Below are positions 41,826 to 52,443 of a DNA stretch of 64,000 nt, piece by piece; the first letter of the stretch is position 1; every line of letters starts with the position of its first letter. The notes under the pieces were generated by a model. It saw nothing but the letters and a program-made list of their open reading frames with translations, searched no databases and was not told the origin of the DNA. The DNA is taken from the NCBI GenBank assembly GCA_963783945.1, contig CAWAPS010000002.1, forward strand, positions 992,001-1,056,000. The letters run 5' to 3'. A program made the translations under genes and the position numbers. The stretch comes from CAWAPS01 sp963783945. Its GTDB lineage: Bacteria > Actinomycetota > Acidimicrobiia > Acidimicrobiales > Palsa-688.

Positions 41826-43639
41826 CGCTCCTCGGTGCTGTCCAGCGACTGCAGGGCGTCGCGGCAGGTCCTGTCGGACGCGTCCAGGCGGCCCTGGGCC
41901 CGCTGCAACGCAGCCACCGAGTACTGGCCCCACACCCAGGTGGTGAGCTGGCCGACCGCGTCCCATCCCGAGATGCTCGATGCGAAGGCCCGTTCCGCTG
42001 CGGCCAGCCGGCCCCGAAGCCACTCGGCGACAGCCAGGAAACCCTGGATAGCCGAATGGAGCATCCACTCGCCATCGTGCAGTTGGGCCAAGGCCCGCGA
42101 CGCGAGGGCGGCGGTGGTGTCGGCGTCGCCGCGCAACTGGGCGATATAGCTGCGCTGCAGGGCGATGAGAGCCGGCACGTTGACCAGCAGGCTGCCCGCA
42201 GGCCCTGACGTGGGCTCGAACTGTTCGCCTTCGTCGGCGAGGTCGAGATGCTCTGCTGCCGCTATTCTCGGTTCCATCTGGTCGACCTCTCCGACCATGG
42301 CCGCCATCTGGGCCTCTGCCAGCAGCAGCCGGGGGCGGTGCTGCACCAGGTCGTCGGGCAGCAGGTCCAGCCAGCGCCGGATCGTGGCGCCCTCACCTCG
42401 GAGGTTGTAGAGCGTGTCAAAGTTCTGTTCGATCAGCCGGGCCGCCCAGGTCGTCTCCCCGCCGGCCACCGCGTGGTGGATGGCGTCGTCGGCCAGGCCG
42501 CGGTCCTCGTACCAGGCCGCCGCCCGCTGGTGCAGGTCGTTGGCCTCGCCGGGGTGCTGTCCGAGGCGGGCGCGCAACAGGTCGGAGAACAGATGGTGGT
42601 AGCGCCACCAGCCCCGAACATCATCGAGGGGAACCAGGAACAGGCCGGCTCGTTCCACCTGCTCGAGCCGGGCCTGGCTATCGCCGCGGCCGGTGACCGC
42701 GTCACACAGCGGACCGCTGAGACGGTCGAGTAGCGAGGTTTCCAGCAGGAAGCGTCGCATTTCCGGGGTTTGACGCTCGAGCACTTCTTCCGCCAGATAG
42801 TCCAGGATGTAGCGGTGGCTGCCGGTGAAGGCGTCCACGAAGCCGGCCACATCGGAGCGCCCCCGAAGCGACAGGGCTGCCAGCTGCAGGCCGGCCGCCC
42901 AGCCTTCGGTGCGCGTCGCCAACGCCGTCACTGTGGTGTCCGGCAGCGGTGTGCTGGTGCCGGCGCCGGCTCGGCGCAACAGCTCACCTGCCTCGCCGCT
43001 GGTGAACCGCAGGTCGCCGGCACGCACCTCGCCGAGCTCGCCGCGGCCTCGCAGCCGGGCCAGGGCCAGGGGTGGGTCGGCGCGGCCGGCGATGATGACC
43101 CGGAGGGCCGGAGGCCGGTGGGCCAGCCAGAAGCTGACCGACTCATGTACCGTGCGATCCTCGATGACATGATAGTCATCGAGAACCATCACCGTGGCCC
43201 GTTCATCGGGATCGGCCGCTATCTCGTTGATCAGCCCGGTCACCACTCCGTCGAATGACAGCGGCGCAGGCGGTCCCAGCAGAGATCCCACCCTGCCGCG
43301 AATGCCCGGATAGAGGGCCTCAAGGGCGGCGACGACATGGCGCCAGAAGCGAGCCGGGTCGTTGTCGGCGGCGTCCAGGGACAACCACGCCGCCGGCCGG
43401 GTGGCAGCTCGAACCCACTCGGCGAGCAACACGGTCTTGCCGTAGCCAGCAGGCGCGACGACAAGCGCCACTCCCCGGCCGACGCCATCGTCCAGCTGAT
43501 CCGCGAGTCGGGCCCGAGGGACCAAGCCCGGGCGCAGGACAGGCACGTACAGTTTGGTGGCCAGCAGGATGTCCCGATCGACGATGGCTTGATGCGGCGT
43601 CGCCGGAGCTCCGTTAGGCATGGATGGTTTGCAACTCAT
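41825..43639 (-). pseudogene. MalT-type LuxR regulator, 3' truncated
   Basis: The start MSCKPSMPNGAPATPHQAIV leads to an intact STAND-type ATPase: APAGYGKTVLLAEWVRAA (Walker A), TVMVLDDYHVIEDRTVHESV (Walker B) and the long helical repeat region LRGEGATIRRWLDLLPDDLV, ending about residue 605. There the frame runs into the antisense of the VIT1 gene, so the last helical repeats and the C-terminal LuxR helix-turn-helix are missing. Without a DNA-binding domain it cannot act as a normal regulator. A complete paralogue is broken at 43716-46511 and another lies at the right edge. Confidence 0.75.
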
Positions 43640-43715
43640 GTCTCCAGCGGTCGTGACTTCCCCCTGGTTACCCTCCGTGCTAGTCCGCCCGCCTGGGCCG
43701 GTCAAGTGAGTTGGG

Positions 43716-46511
43716 CTAGTGGGCCGCCCTGACTGGGGCGCTATGAGGGCCCAGGTGTCGGGCCCGGGCGACCGCCTCGGTGCGGTTGGCCGCACCGAGT
43801 TTTCCCAGGAGATGACTGACGTGCTTTTTGACCGTGTCCAGGCTGACCACCAGCTGGGCGGCGATCGCCTGGTTCGACCTTCCAGCCGCCAGCATGTCCA
43901 GCACCTCCAGTTCCCGGCTGGTCAGCTGCTCGACCAGGCCCGACACCGCGGGCACCACGGGTCGCCCCGAACCGTTGGCAGTCTGCACAGGGGCGAAGGC
44001 GCGCTGCACCCGGGCCAGGAAGCCCATGGGCATCCCCGCCGTGGCCGATTGCGCCGTCGGGCGAGCGATGAGCCGGCCTACCAGCGCCGCCATGGGCGGC
44101 CCCTCGTCGGCGAACACCCGCACCCACCCCTGCGGACTGGCCAGGTTGACCGCCGCGGCCAGGCTGGCGTGGGCGCCTGGTTGGTCGCCCGCCGCCTCCA
44201 GGGCCAGCGCCCGCACGATGGCAATGGCGACCAGGCTGCCCGGCCGATGCTGGCGGTCCGCTGCCGCTTGCAGCCGGTTCAGCAGCGTGAGGGCCCGGTC
44301 GGGCTGGTCCTGGGCCACCAACACTCGGGCCAGGACCAGGTAGCCCTGCTCGCGGGGGTAGTCGGGCTCGCCGTCAGCGGAAAGGCCACGCTCGATGACC
44401 CAGTCGGCGGCGGCGCCTACGTCGCCGTGGGCCAGCAGCAACCGGGCCCAGTGGGCCGGAACCGGGTTGAGCAATCCATCCGGTCCCGGTGATAGCTGGG
44501 TGGCCGACCCCATCGCCTCTGTGGCACCAGCCGGATCACCCTTGGCCTGGCGGATCCAGGCCAGGGTCACCAGGCCGGCGGCCAGCGGCGGCGTGTAGGC
44601 GAGCCGGCGGCACAGCGCGATACCTGCGGTGACCTGGTCAAATGCCGTGTCGAGCTGGTCGCGCCGGTAGGCGACCTCGCCCAGGCAGACGTGCGCAGGG
44701 CCGGCCGCCGGTAGCGGGGGGCGGCCGGGTGGCGCCGTAACAGCCAGCGCTCGTTGGCAGGTCTGGACGCCGCGTCCAGATGGACCTGGGCCAGCTGGAT
44801 CTGGGCGAACACGTGGCGGCCCCAGACGGGACGGTCGGTTCGTCGGTCCACGTGGCCAGGCTGGTTTCGAAAGTACCCTCGGCTGCGCCCAGCCGGCCTC
44901 GAAGCCACTCGGCGGTGGCCAGATTGGACCGGGCGACATACTCGAGCATCCGCTCGTCCTCGCCGAGGTCGGCCAGGGCTCGTGACGCGAAGGCGACGGT
45001 GGCGTCGGCGTCGCCGCGCAGGATGGCCAGGTAGCTGCGATGGATCGCAATCAGCGCAGGAACGTTCACGAGCAGGCTGTTGGCCGCGCCGGCCGGAGGC
45101 TGGAACGGTTCGCCGGGCGCCTCGGCCCAGGCCCGCTCGGCCGCGTCGACGAGGCGCTCCTCCTCGTCCACCCGGGCGGCGGCCGCAGCGAGTTGGGCCT
45201 GGGCCAGCAGCAGCCGGGGACGAGTCCGGACCAGGTCAGCCGGGTAGTGCCGACAGCCAGTCTCGCAAGGTGGCCGCTTCGCCGCGCAGAGCAGTAGATC
45301 CGGTCGAAGTTGCCCTCGATCAGCCGGGCAGCCCAATCCACGTCGCCGGCCGCCACCGCGTGGCGGACCGCGTCGTCGGCCATTTCGTGCGCGTCGTACC
45401 AGCCGGCCGCCCTGCGATGCAGTTGGGCCGACCGGTCGGGCTGTTGCGCCAGGCGGGCCCGGAGCAAATCGGCGAACAGCTGGTGATAACGCCACCACCC
45501 CCGCACCTCATCGAGCGGCTGCAGAAACAGACCGGCTCGCTCCACCTGCTCGAGCACCTCCTGGCTGTCAGTGCTACCCGTGACGGCGTCACAGAGGGGA
45601 CCGCTCAGCGCGTTCAGGATCGACGTCTCCAGGAGAAAGGCGCGGACCTGCTCTGTCTGGCCCGCGAGTACCTCCTCGGCCAGGTAGTCCAGGACGTAGC
45701 GGTGGCTGCCACGAAAGGCGGCCACGAAAGCCGCCACGTCGGGCTGGCCCCGCAGCGACAGGGCCGCCAGCTGCAGGCCGGCGGCCCACCCCTCGGTCCG
45801 AGCAGACAGCGCCGCCGCGGCCGAGTCGGGCAGCACCAGGCCGGGCCGGGCCGCCAGGTTCGTTAACAGTTCGGCCGCTTCGCCGTCGGTGAAACGCAGA
45901 TCGGTGGCCCGGATGTCCGTCAGCTCCCCGCGTGCGCGCAGCCGGGCCAGCGCCAGCGGCGGATCGGAGCGGCTGGCCAACACCAACCGCAAGTCCGCCG
46001 GACGGTGCTCCAGCAAGAAGCCGAGCGAACGGTGCACCGGCTCGGAGTCGATCAGGTGATAGTCGTCGAGCACCAGCACCAGACCTTCGCTACCCGGCTG
46101 GTCGACCAGGGCATTGATGACCGCGGCGGCTAGACCCTCGAAGCTGGGCGGGGCGGGCGGTCCGAGCAGCGAGCCCACCTCGGCCTCGATCCCAGGCCGC
46201 GTTCGCTCTATCGAAGCGAGGAGGTGACGCCAGAAGCGGACCGGGTCGTTGTCGCCCCGGTCCAGCGATAACCAGGCGGTGGGATGCCGACCCCACACCG
46301 CCCAGTCGGCCAGTAGGACCGTCTTTCCGTAACCGGCCGCCGCCACTACCGCGACCACGCCGCGCGCCGATCCTTCCTCGAGGCGTTCGGTCAGCCGGGG
46401 TCGAGCGACCAGGTCCGGTCGCATCTTCGGCACCGTCATCTTTGTGGCCAGGAGGGCCTCCGGTTCGGGATTGGCCCGCTCCAGGCGGGCCAAGGCGCTT
46501 GCCTCACCCAT
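43716..46511 (-). pseudogene. MalT-type LuxR regulator with at least three frameshifts
   Basis: Starting at ATG 46511, the first frame has AAAGYGKTVLLADWAVWGRH and VLVLDDYHLIDSEPVHRSLG (the ATPase) down to FDRIYCSARR, near 45290. It resumes in a second frame, LVRTRPRLLLAQAQLAAAAA and LLVNVPALIAIHRSYLAILR, to about 44835; a third frame gives RPVWGRHVFAQIQLAQVHLD; a fourth, from about 44760, gives VQTCQRALAVTAPPG and ends with the LuxR helix-turn-helix SRELEVLDMLAAGRSNQAIA and SLDTVKKHVSHLLGKLGA. All parts are in order, so a full-length regulator was present and has since decayed. Confidence 0.85.
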
Positions 46512-46693
46512 CGGTCACCTGCACACTCGCGCCTCCACCAGGCTCGTCCGGCACGTTCCCCCAACCCACCCTAAGCCTCATCTGGGTGATACCGGCAAGG
46601 CTAGCGTCCCGCATCTCCGCCGTCGGCGGGAGCCGGCCGGCTCGCCACGGTGGTCCGTTCGCGGCCGACGGTGAGGGGCTCGTGCCGGTCCGG

Positions 46694-46865
46694 TCGCACT
46701 GCTCGGCCGGGCTAGGGGGTTACGTTCGCCTGCTGTGTCCTGACTCGCCTGGCCAGGCAGACGGCTGGTACCTGTCCATCGTCCGGCCAGGGTCGGTTCG
46801 ACGGCGACGGCGGCGATGACCAGCACCACCCGGCGAGCGGGACGCGGCGTCGTTGAGGGCTATTC
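46694..46865 (-). pseudogene. MmpL-type transporter, N-terminal stub
   Basis: RRRVPLAGW in one frame continues after a one-base shift as VLVIAAVAVEPTLAGRWTGT and SRLPGQASQ, closely matching the first helix and start of the periplasmic loop of the MmpL protein at 17182-19374 (RRRVLLAWVALVVAAMTVGP ... GRWSNSSRLPGTDSQ). Only about 55 codons remain, next to the end of the ABC permease. Confidence 0.55.
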
Positions 46866-47660
46866 GGGCCGGGGCTCCCACCGGAATCGGCGGATGGCGA
46901 CAAGGGCCCCAGCGGCTCCCCAGGCCAGCAGCACCACGAGATGGCCGGCGTTGACGCTGGCGTGCGGGGCGAACGCCTGAGTGAGGGCCTGGTTGAAGGG
47001 CCGCAGTGGGAGGACGCTGGCGATGCCGTTAAGCGGGCCCGAATGGATGGGGAAGTAGGTGCCGGACAGGAAGATCAGCGGGAAGAGAACGAACTGCACG
47101 ACTGCGGGGGCGGCATCGGCGTTGCTGATGAGCGATGCCACTGCGACTCCCAGGGTGCAAAAGCTGGCCGCGCCGAGTATCAGGGTCACGAGCAGGGCAG
47201 CCCACTGGTGGGGGAACGCCACGCCGTAGGCCCTGCCGATGATGATGATGAGGGCGACTTCGACGACGCTGATCGCCCCGCAATGGGCTACCAGGCCGGC
47301 GAAATAGGTCCAGGCCGGCATCGGGGTGGCTCGGGTCCGCTTCAAGATCCCGGTCTGGCGGCGGATGGCCAGCCCGATGGCCAGCTGGCTGTAGCAGGCG
47401 CCCAGCACGGAGACGGCGGCGATGGTGGGGATGTAGTACTGGAACGGGGTGAGCCCGTCGTAGTAGGAGGATGGTTTGACCCCGTTGAACACGGCACCGA
47501 AGATGATCACGAGCGCGACGGGAAACACGAAAGTGAAGATGGCGCTCTGTGGGTTTCGCCAGAACGACAGCTGCTCGTACCGGACCTGGTGGGCGAGCAG
47601 CCCCAAGGGGCTTCGCCTGGGAGCGACAACGCGAGTGGCGGGGGTCGCGATGTGCGTCAT
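46860..47660 (-). CDS. ABC-2 type transporter permease
   Basis: A 266-residue permease with six helices; RNPQSAIFTFVFPVALVIIF begins the first, and RQTGILKRTRATPMPAWTYF is the cytosolic loop typical of drug or lipid ABC-2 exporters. The last helix is followed by a basic tail RRFRWEPRPE. It overlaps the ATPase gene by an ATGA junction at 47657-47660. Export of an antibiotic, lipid or glycan precursor is likely, substrate unknown. Confidence 0.9.
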   Translation of the reverse strand: MTHIATPATRVVAPRRSPLGLLAHQVRYEQLSFWRNPQSAIFTFVFPVALVIIFGAVFNGVKPSSYYDGLTPFQYYIPTIAAVSVLGACYSQLAIGLAIRRQTGILKRTRATPMPAWTYFAGLVAHCGAISVVEVALIIIIGRAYGVAFPHQWAALLVTLILGAASFCTLGVAVASLISNADAAPAVVQFVLFPLIFLSGTYFPIHSGPLNGIASVLPLRPFNQALTQAFAPHASVNAGHLVVLLAWGAAGALVAIRRFRWEPRPE

Positions 47661-48628
47661 GGTTCGCTCCCGACGAGGTTCCGCTGAGACTGGGATGCAC
47701 CTCCGGGCTGCAGGGGGGCGACGTAGGGCTGAGTGAGCTGCAAATAGATCTCCTCCAGACTGGGCCGCTCCACGGCCAGGTCGGGCAGGCTGGTATGGCG
47801 CTGTAGCGCCCAGCCCGTCAGGGCGTGGAGGGCGGTGGTGGGGTCATCGACCTCGATCGTGATGAGCCCTCCCTGGTGTGCCGTTGGCGCGACGGGCAAG
47901 TCGTCGAGCACGGCGCCGCCGGGCAGGGTGAAACGAATACGGGCCCGGGCGGTGTCGCGACCGCCGATGGTGGCGGGATCCCCCTCGGCCACGATGGCCC
48001 CCGCGGCGATGACGGCCACCCGGTCAGCGAGCTCTTGGGCTTCTTCCATGTAGTGGGTGGTGAGCACGATGGTGGTGCCCACGGTCCGCAGGTCGCGCAC
48101 CACTTGCCAGGCGCCTTGGCGGGCGGAGGGGTCGAAACCGGTGGTCGGTTCGTCCAGGAACAGCAGACGGGGGTTGCCGATCACGCCCAGGGCCAGGTCC
48201 AGGCGGCGCTTTTGCCCACCCGAGAGATCTTTGACCTTTCGACGCTTGTGCCCGGTCAGCCCGACCAGCTCGACGGTCTCGTCGACGTCCCGCGGGTCTC
48301 GGTAGTAGCCGGCGTTGCGGGCGATGGTCTCTCTTACGGTCAGGTATGGCTCGACCGCGATGTCCTGCAAAACCAGCCCGATTTGTTCGCGTAGCTGTCG
48401 GGCCGTGCTCCGTGCCTCGGGGTCCATTCCCAGCACGGACACGTCACCGCTGTCTCGACGTCGGAAGCCTTCCAGGATCTCGAGAACGGTGGTCTTGCCT
48501 GCGCCGTTCGGTCCGAGCAGGGCGAAGATCTCGTTTTCCTCCACTACGAAGCTGGCGTCTTGGACCGCGGTGAAAGCTCCGTACCGTTTCACCAAGCCAT
48601 TGACCACCACGGCGTTCGCGTCAGTCAT
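47657..48628 (-). CDS. ABC transporter ATP-binding protein (drug-export type)
   Basis: A 323-residue nucleotide-binding subunit: Walker A LLGPNGAGKTTVLEILEG, signature LSGGQKRRLDLAL, Walker B LLFLDEPTTGFDPSA, and the switch VLTTHYMEEAQEL. A C-terminal domain carries the DrrA-type VERPSLEEIYLQLTQ. ATG 48628 is the start; it overlaps the hydrolase end by eight bases. The trio hydrolase, ATPase and permease is one minus-strand operon. Confidence 0.92.
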   Translation of the reverse strand: MTDANAVVVNGLVKRYGAFTAVQDASFVVEENEIFALLGPNGAGKTTVLEILEGFRRRDSGDVSVLGMDPEARSTARQLREQIGLVLQDIAVEPYLTVRETIARNAGYYRDPRDVDETVELVGLTGHKRRKVKDLSGGQKRRLDLALGVIGNPRLLFLDEPTTGFDPSARQGAWQVVRDLRTVGTTIVLTTHYMEEAQELADRVAVIAAGAIVAEGDPATIGGRDTARARIRFTLPGGAVLDDLPVAPTAHQGGLITIEVDDPTTALHALTGWALQRHTSLPDLAVERPSLEEIYLQLTQPYVAPLQPGGASQSQRNLVGSEP

Positions 48629-49517
48629 GGCCGGCGAAGAAGGATCGGATGACCGGAGCGACGCGTTGGGGCTGGCCACCTCGGTTGGCCGGGCCGACGT
48701 CGCTGGACCCTCCATGCCCGAGGCCGGGGATCAGCACACAACGGTTATGAGGAAGGGTCTGGGCCAGTGCCTCGAAGGCGGGCCGGATGAAGGCGGGCCT
48801 TTTCATGCAGCCACCGATGAGCAGGACATCGGCGTCCACGTAGGCGAAGCTGCCGGTTGTTCCGGCCATCTCGGCCAGCAGCAATCCTTCGTAGCGGAGA
48901 GTGGGGGCCACCTTGCGCATGGTCACCGTGTCGTTCCTGGCTTTCTTGTCCTCGCTGCGCATGGCCTGGTTGGTGAGGGCTTTTAGCAGCGGGCGCGGTA
49001 TGAGCTTCATGACGGTGGGTGCCAGGTCCAGTCCGTACAGGCTGGTGACCAGGGCGGCGGCGGTGTCGCCTCGAGCCATTTCCTCGTCGAAACGGCACAC
49101 CCATGCGGTGTATCGGTCGGGCTGGGCCAGCAGGGCCGGCTCGTAGGCGGCTACCTGGCGGATGGCCGGTAGGGTGCGGGCTGCCTCGAGTGCGATGAGC
49201 GCGCCGATGCTGACTCCGAACACTCTGCTGGCGTCGGATTCGGCCAGGACGGCCTCCAGATCCTCCACCTCGCGGCGGATGCTGTGCTCCGCGCTGTGAG
49301 GCCCGGATAGCCCCCGGCCCCGCCGGTCAGGCAGGTAGACGGTGAACGCGTCGGCCAGCGCCAACGCCAGTTGCGTGTGGCTGCGGGCTGATTCGTTGCT
49401 GCCATGAATCAGCACAACTGCCGGCCCCTCTCCGATCCGTAGATATCCGATGAGGGTCCCGTCTTCCGAGACGACCGACCCTGAGGTCATTTCGGCGTCA
49501 TCGGTAGTGGTTTTCAA
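48621..49517 (-). CDS. Alpha/beta hydrolase, TTG start
   Basis: A 298-residue hydrolase: VVLIHGSNESARS (oxyanion), GVSIGA with Ser103 as nucleophile, a metal-free acid region LLIGGCMKRPAFI, and LIPGLGHGGSSDVG with the histidine. The TTG at 49517 (KTTTDDAEM) follows AAGGAG by eight bases; ATG at 49490 (MTSGSVV) is the other choice. The nucleophile elbow has Ile instead of the usual small residue. It is coupled to an ABC exporter downstream, so it might modify the exported compound or confer resistance. Confidence 0.82.
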   Translation of the reverse strand: MKTTTDDAEMTSGSVVSEDGTLIGYLRIGEGPAVVLIHGSNESARSHTQLALALADAFTVYLPDRRGRGLSGPHSAEHSIRREVEDLEAVLAESDASRVFGVSIGALIALEAARTLPAIRQVAAYEPALLAQPDRYTAWVCRFDEEMARGDTAAALVTSLYGLDLAPTVMKLIPRPLLKALTNQAMRSEDKKARNDTVTMRKVAPTLRYEGLLLAEMAGTTGSFAYVDADVLLIGGCMKRPAFIRPAFEALAQTLPHNRCVLIPGLGHGGSSDVGPANRGGQPQRVAPVIRSFFAGHD

Positions 49518-49572
49518 GAGGGTTCTCCTTCCAATTTGCTGAGACACAGTGAGACGGTGGGGCCGGGGGCGA

Positions 49573-51138
49573 TCACGATGCGACCGGCTCCATCTCGGGT
49601 TCAGAGCGGCGCGGCTCCGGGTCGCGGTGCGCCGGGACGTCGGCGCCAAGGTCGTCGCGTCGCATCCGGATGCTTACCGCAGCAACAACGAAACCGGCCA
49701 AGCCGATGGCGGATGCGGCCAGCAGGCCCCGGCTGATCCCGACCGCGAGTGCGTGGCGGTGGATGGCCGCCAGCTGAGAGGCGGCGAGGGCGTGACCTGA
49801 CGGTGTGGCCGGGGTGGAGACAGCTGAGGCGACCTGGTGGCGGGTGCTGTTGGCGACCGTGGTCCAGGCCACCGTGCCCAGGGCGGCCAAGCCGATAGCC
49901 CCGCCGACCTGCTGGCCGGTGTTGAGCAGGCTGGAGGCCAGGCCGGAGTCCTCGTCGCGGACCCGGGACAAGGCCACCAGCGAGAGCGGCACGAACAGCA
50001 AGCCCAGTCCGGCGCCCGTGAGCAGGACGGGGCCCAGCAGCCCGCTCACGTAGGTGGTGTGCACGTTGACCCGGGAGAACCAGTACATACCGCCGCTCGT
50101 GATCGCCGTGCCGGCCAAGATGAGCGATCGGGCGCCGGTACGGGCAATGACCTGGCTGACGGCGCCCGAGATGACCACGACGGCGGCCGCCAGGGGCAGG
50201 AACGCCATACCGGACTTGACCGGGCTGTAGCCCAGCACGCTCTGCACGAACAGGCTCAGGAAGAAGAAGATCCCGAACATGGCGGTGGCGATGACCAGCA
50301 TGATGAGATAGGCACCGGAGCGGCTGCGGTCGGCGAAGATCCGCAGCGGCATGAGCGCGTACCGGCTGCGCCGCTCGATCAGCACGAAGCCGGCAAGAAG
50401 GACGGCCGCTGCCACCAGGGAGGCCACGACCTTGTTGTCACCCCAGTGGGATACGCCGTACTGATCGGTGCTGGCGTTTGAGAGGCCGTAGACCAGCAAG
50501 GCCACTCCGAGGGTGCCGGTGATCGCCCCGGCCAGGTCGAACCGGCCCCGCCGCCGAGGCGATTCGGCCAGCACCATGGGCGCGGCGGCGGCCGCCACCA
50601 CACCGATGGGCGCGTTGACGAACAGCACCCACCGCCAGGACAGGTAGGTGGTGAGCAGGCCACCGGCTACCAGGCCGACCGCGGCCCCCGCTCCGCTCAT
50701 AGCGGCAACCAATCCCATTGCCCGGTTGCGGGCCGGCCCTTCGGCGAAGTTGGTTGCCACCAGCGCCAGCGCCGTCGGGGCGATCAGTGCCCCGCCCGCC
50801 CCCTGGAAGGCCCGGGCCGCCAGCAGCCACGATTGCGAGGTGGCGAAGCCGCCGACAAACGAGGCGGCCGAGAACAGCAGCAACCCGGACACGAAGACGC
50901 GGCGGCGGCCCAGCAGGTCGCCGGCTCGTCCGCCTAGCAACAGCAAGCCTCCGAAGCTGAGGGCGTAGGCGGTGATGACCCACTCCAGGCCGTTGCCCGA
51001 GAAACCGAGGGCGCGTTGAATATGCGGCAGAGCGACGTTGACGATGGTGGCGTCGAGGACCACCATGAGCTGCGCGGTGGCGATGACGGCAAGCGCCAAG
51101 CCGGGGCTGGTCGCACGCGGGGATCGTGTGGTGAACAT
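49573..51138 (-). CDS. MFS drug-exporter, DHA2 family (14 helices)
   Basis: A 521-residue exporter: AQLMVVLDATIVNVALPHIQ in helix 1, LGGRAGDLLGRRRVFVSGLL (motif A), AARAFQGAGGALIAPTALAL (motif C), and WRWVLFVNAPIGVVAAAAAP. About 14 membrane segments are visible. ATG 51138 has AAGGAG just upstream. It stands alone, not in an operon, and resembles the broken exporter at 39646. Probable substrate: drugs or toxic compounds. Confidence 0.9.
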   Translation of the reverse strand: MFTTRSPRATSPGLALAVIATAQLMVVLDATIVNVALPHIQRALGFSGNGLEWVITAYALSFGGLLLLGGRAGDLLGRRRVFVSGLLLFSAASFVGGFATSQSWLLAARAFQGAGGALIAPTALALVATNFAEGPARNRAMGLVAAMSGAGAAVGLVAGGLLTTYLSWRWVLFVNAPIGVVAAAAAPMVLAESPRRRGRFDLAGAITGTLGVALLVYGLSNASTDQYGVSHWGDNKVVASLVAAAVLLAGFVLIERRSRYALMPLRIFADRSRSGAYLIMLVIATAMFGIFFFLSLFVQSVLGYSPVKSGMAFLPLAAAVVVISGAVSQVIARTGARSLILAGTAITSGGMYWFSRVNVHTTYVSGLLGPVLLTGAGLGLLFVPLSLVALSRVRDEDSGLASSLLNTGQQVGGAIGLAALGTVAWTTVANSTRHQVASAVSTPATPSGHALAASQLAAIHRHALAVGISRGLLAASAIGLAGFVVAAVSIRMRRDDLGADVPAHRDPEPRRSEPEMEPVAS

Positions 51139-51260
51139 GGCGCTCTCCTTGGCTTCTCAGGGCCGGTTCAGCGGACCGCAGGCCCGACGGAGCCGGGCCC
51201 ACTGAACTGCTCGCGGCAAATCAGAGGTCCTCGAGGACGGTACGGGGCGTCGGGCCGCCC

Positions 51261-51323
51261 GTCGTCACTCCAAAGAGGACTTTCCAGGTGGAATCTTCGG
51301 CGCCGACGGTGGCACCAAAGTGG
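51261..51323 (+). repeat. Interspersed repeat, copy A
   Basis: Starts GTCGTCACTCCAAAGAGGAC and continues with GGTGGAATCTTC and GGTGGCACCAAAGTGG. It matches copies at 51541 (inverted), 52251 (inverted), 62582 and partly 62884. The longest shared blocks are GTCACTC-AAAGAGGACT, GTGGAATCTTC and GGCAC-AAAGTG. Confidence 0.65.
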
Positions 51324-51540
51324 CGGAGACCCCGGGCGGCCGTTGTCCCAGGTGTCATCTACCGCCCACCGCCCGGCCCAAACCGTTACCCATGCCGGTG
51401 TCTCATCCACGAATGCTTCGACGCAGGCGGCCTCCCGACGGTATCGCACCACGCCTGGCAACGGTCCAGACCAGAGTCGAGCCGAGCTGAAGCCCTCGGG
51501 ACACGTCCGGCTTTCGCCACAGACGGACAGGCCCCGAACC

Positions 51541-51601
51541 GCACTGTCGTGCCGGGTGGCAAGAGAAGAATTCCACCCAGACGGCACCTTCGGGTGACGA
51601 C
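51541..51601 (-). repeat. Interspersed repeat, copy D (inverted)
   Basis: Read on the minus strand: GTCGTCACCCGAAGGTGCCG, then GTGGAATTCTTC and GGCACGACAGTGC. It is more diverged than copies A and B. With copy A it forms an inverted pair. Confidence 0.55.
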
Positions 51602-51777
51602 CGGCGGCGCTCAGGTACGTAGCCTGAAGCGTGGGATAACCAATCACACTCACAGGATCCACGCTTGCCTACTCTCAGATTCCACTGCCGTACGACGCGT
51701 GCTCGGACGCCGCGCTGGCCCAAGCTCCGGCTAGCAGACCACCCGCCTCGGATCGGGTCACAACCGAGGAGGCCGGC

Positions 51778-51999
51778 ATGAGTGACATGGCATCCACCTG
51801 TCGTTACGAGATCCGAGTCGATGGAGTCCTTGACCCCCGGTGGGAAACCTGGTTCGAAGGCCTCCACATCGCAAGCGATGGCCGCCACACCACCATCTCC
51901 GGGCCGCTGGCCGATCAGGCCGCCCTGCACGGAGTACTGATCAAGATACGAGACCTGGGGATAGCCCTGTTGTCCGTCCAACGCCTCGACCCGGATTGA
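51778..51999 (+). CDS. Conserved small protein, about 73 residues
   Basis: Starts MSDMASTCRYEIRVDGVLDP at ATG 51778, with GGAGG in the expected place. The product alternates strands and helices (WETWFEGLHIASDGRHTTIS, ADQAALHGVLIKIRDLGIAL) like a one-domain beta-alpha protein. This compact style is known from many actinobacterial hypotheticals, but I cannot assign a function. It precedes the WhiB group on the same strand. Confidence 0.7.
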   Translation: MSDMASTCRYEIRVDGVLDPRWETWFEGLHIASDGRHTTISGPLADQAALHGVLIKIRDLGIALLSVQRLDPD

Positions 52000-52443
52000 T
52001 CTTCGGGCCACGCCAGCGCCGCCACACCTTCATCAGTGCGTCAAGCCACCGGACGAACGAGTCTCTCAGCCGACGCCTTGGGTTCGGTCGACCGCCGGAG
52101 TGAGCGAGAGCAGCGGCGCCCGGCGCGCCAGCCGCTCACCATCGCCACTGGATCGCCGCCAGGCTGCGTAGGTAGCCATACATGTCGAACGGCCGTCGTC
52201 GAGGCTCGCTGACCAGAAGTAAACCCACCACCTGCCTCAGACCACACCCGCACTTTCGTGCCGTCGGGCCGCCAGCGAAGATTCCACCTTCCAAGTCCTC
52301 TTTCGAGTGATGACGGACCGGCAACCCACCTTTTAGGGTTCCCCATAAACCCCAACTGACCAGAAGGTCGCAGCCACGACCTCAGCGGTTCGCCGCCAAG
52401 GCGGCGTACGACGATCGGCCAGGCCAACGGAAGCGAGAGAGCC
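52000..52443. other. Gene-poor region with a repeat copy
   Basis: Contains the inverted repeat copy B (52251-52314). No reliable coding frame. The stretch ends with the leader of the 119-residue gene. Confidence 0.45.
52251..52314 (-). repeat. Interspersed repeat, copy B (inverted)
   Basis: Minus-strand reading starts GTCATCACTCGAAAGAGGAC, then GGTGGAATCTTCGC and GGCACGAAAGTGCGGG, very close to copy A. It is the best representative of the family in the window. Confidence 0.65.

Larger units (their letters stand above)
51139..51777. other. Non-coding region with two repeat copies
   Basis: Between the DHA2 exporter and the small plus-strand gene. Contains one forward and one inverted copy of the 63-base interspersed repeat (51261-51323 and 51541-51601), about 220 bases apart, like the ends of a small element. 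No supported coding frame is present. Confidence 0.5.
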
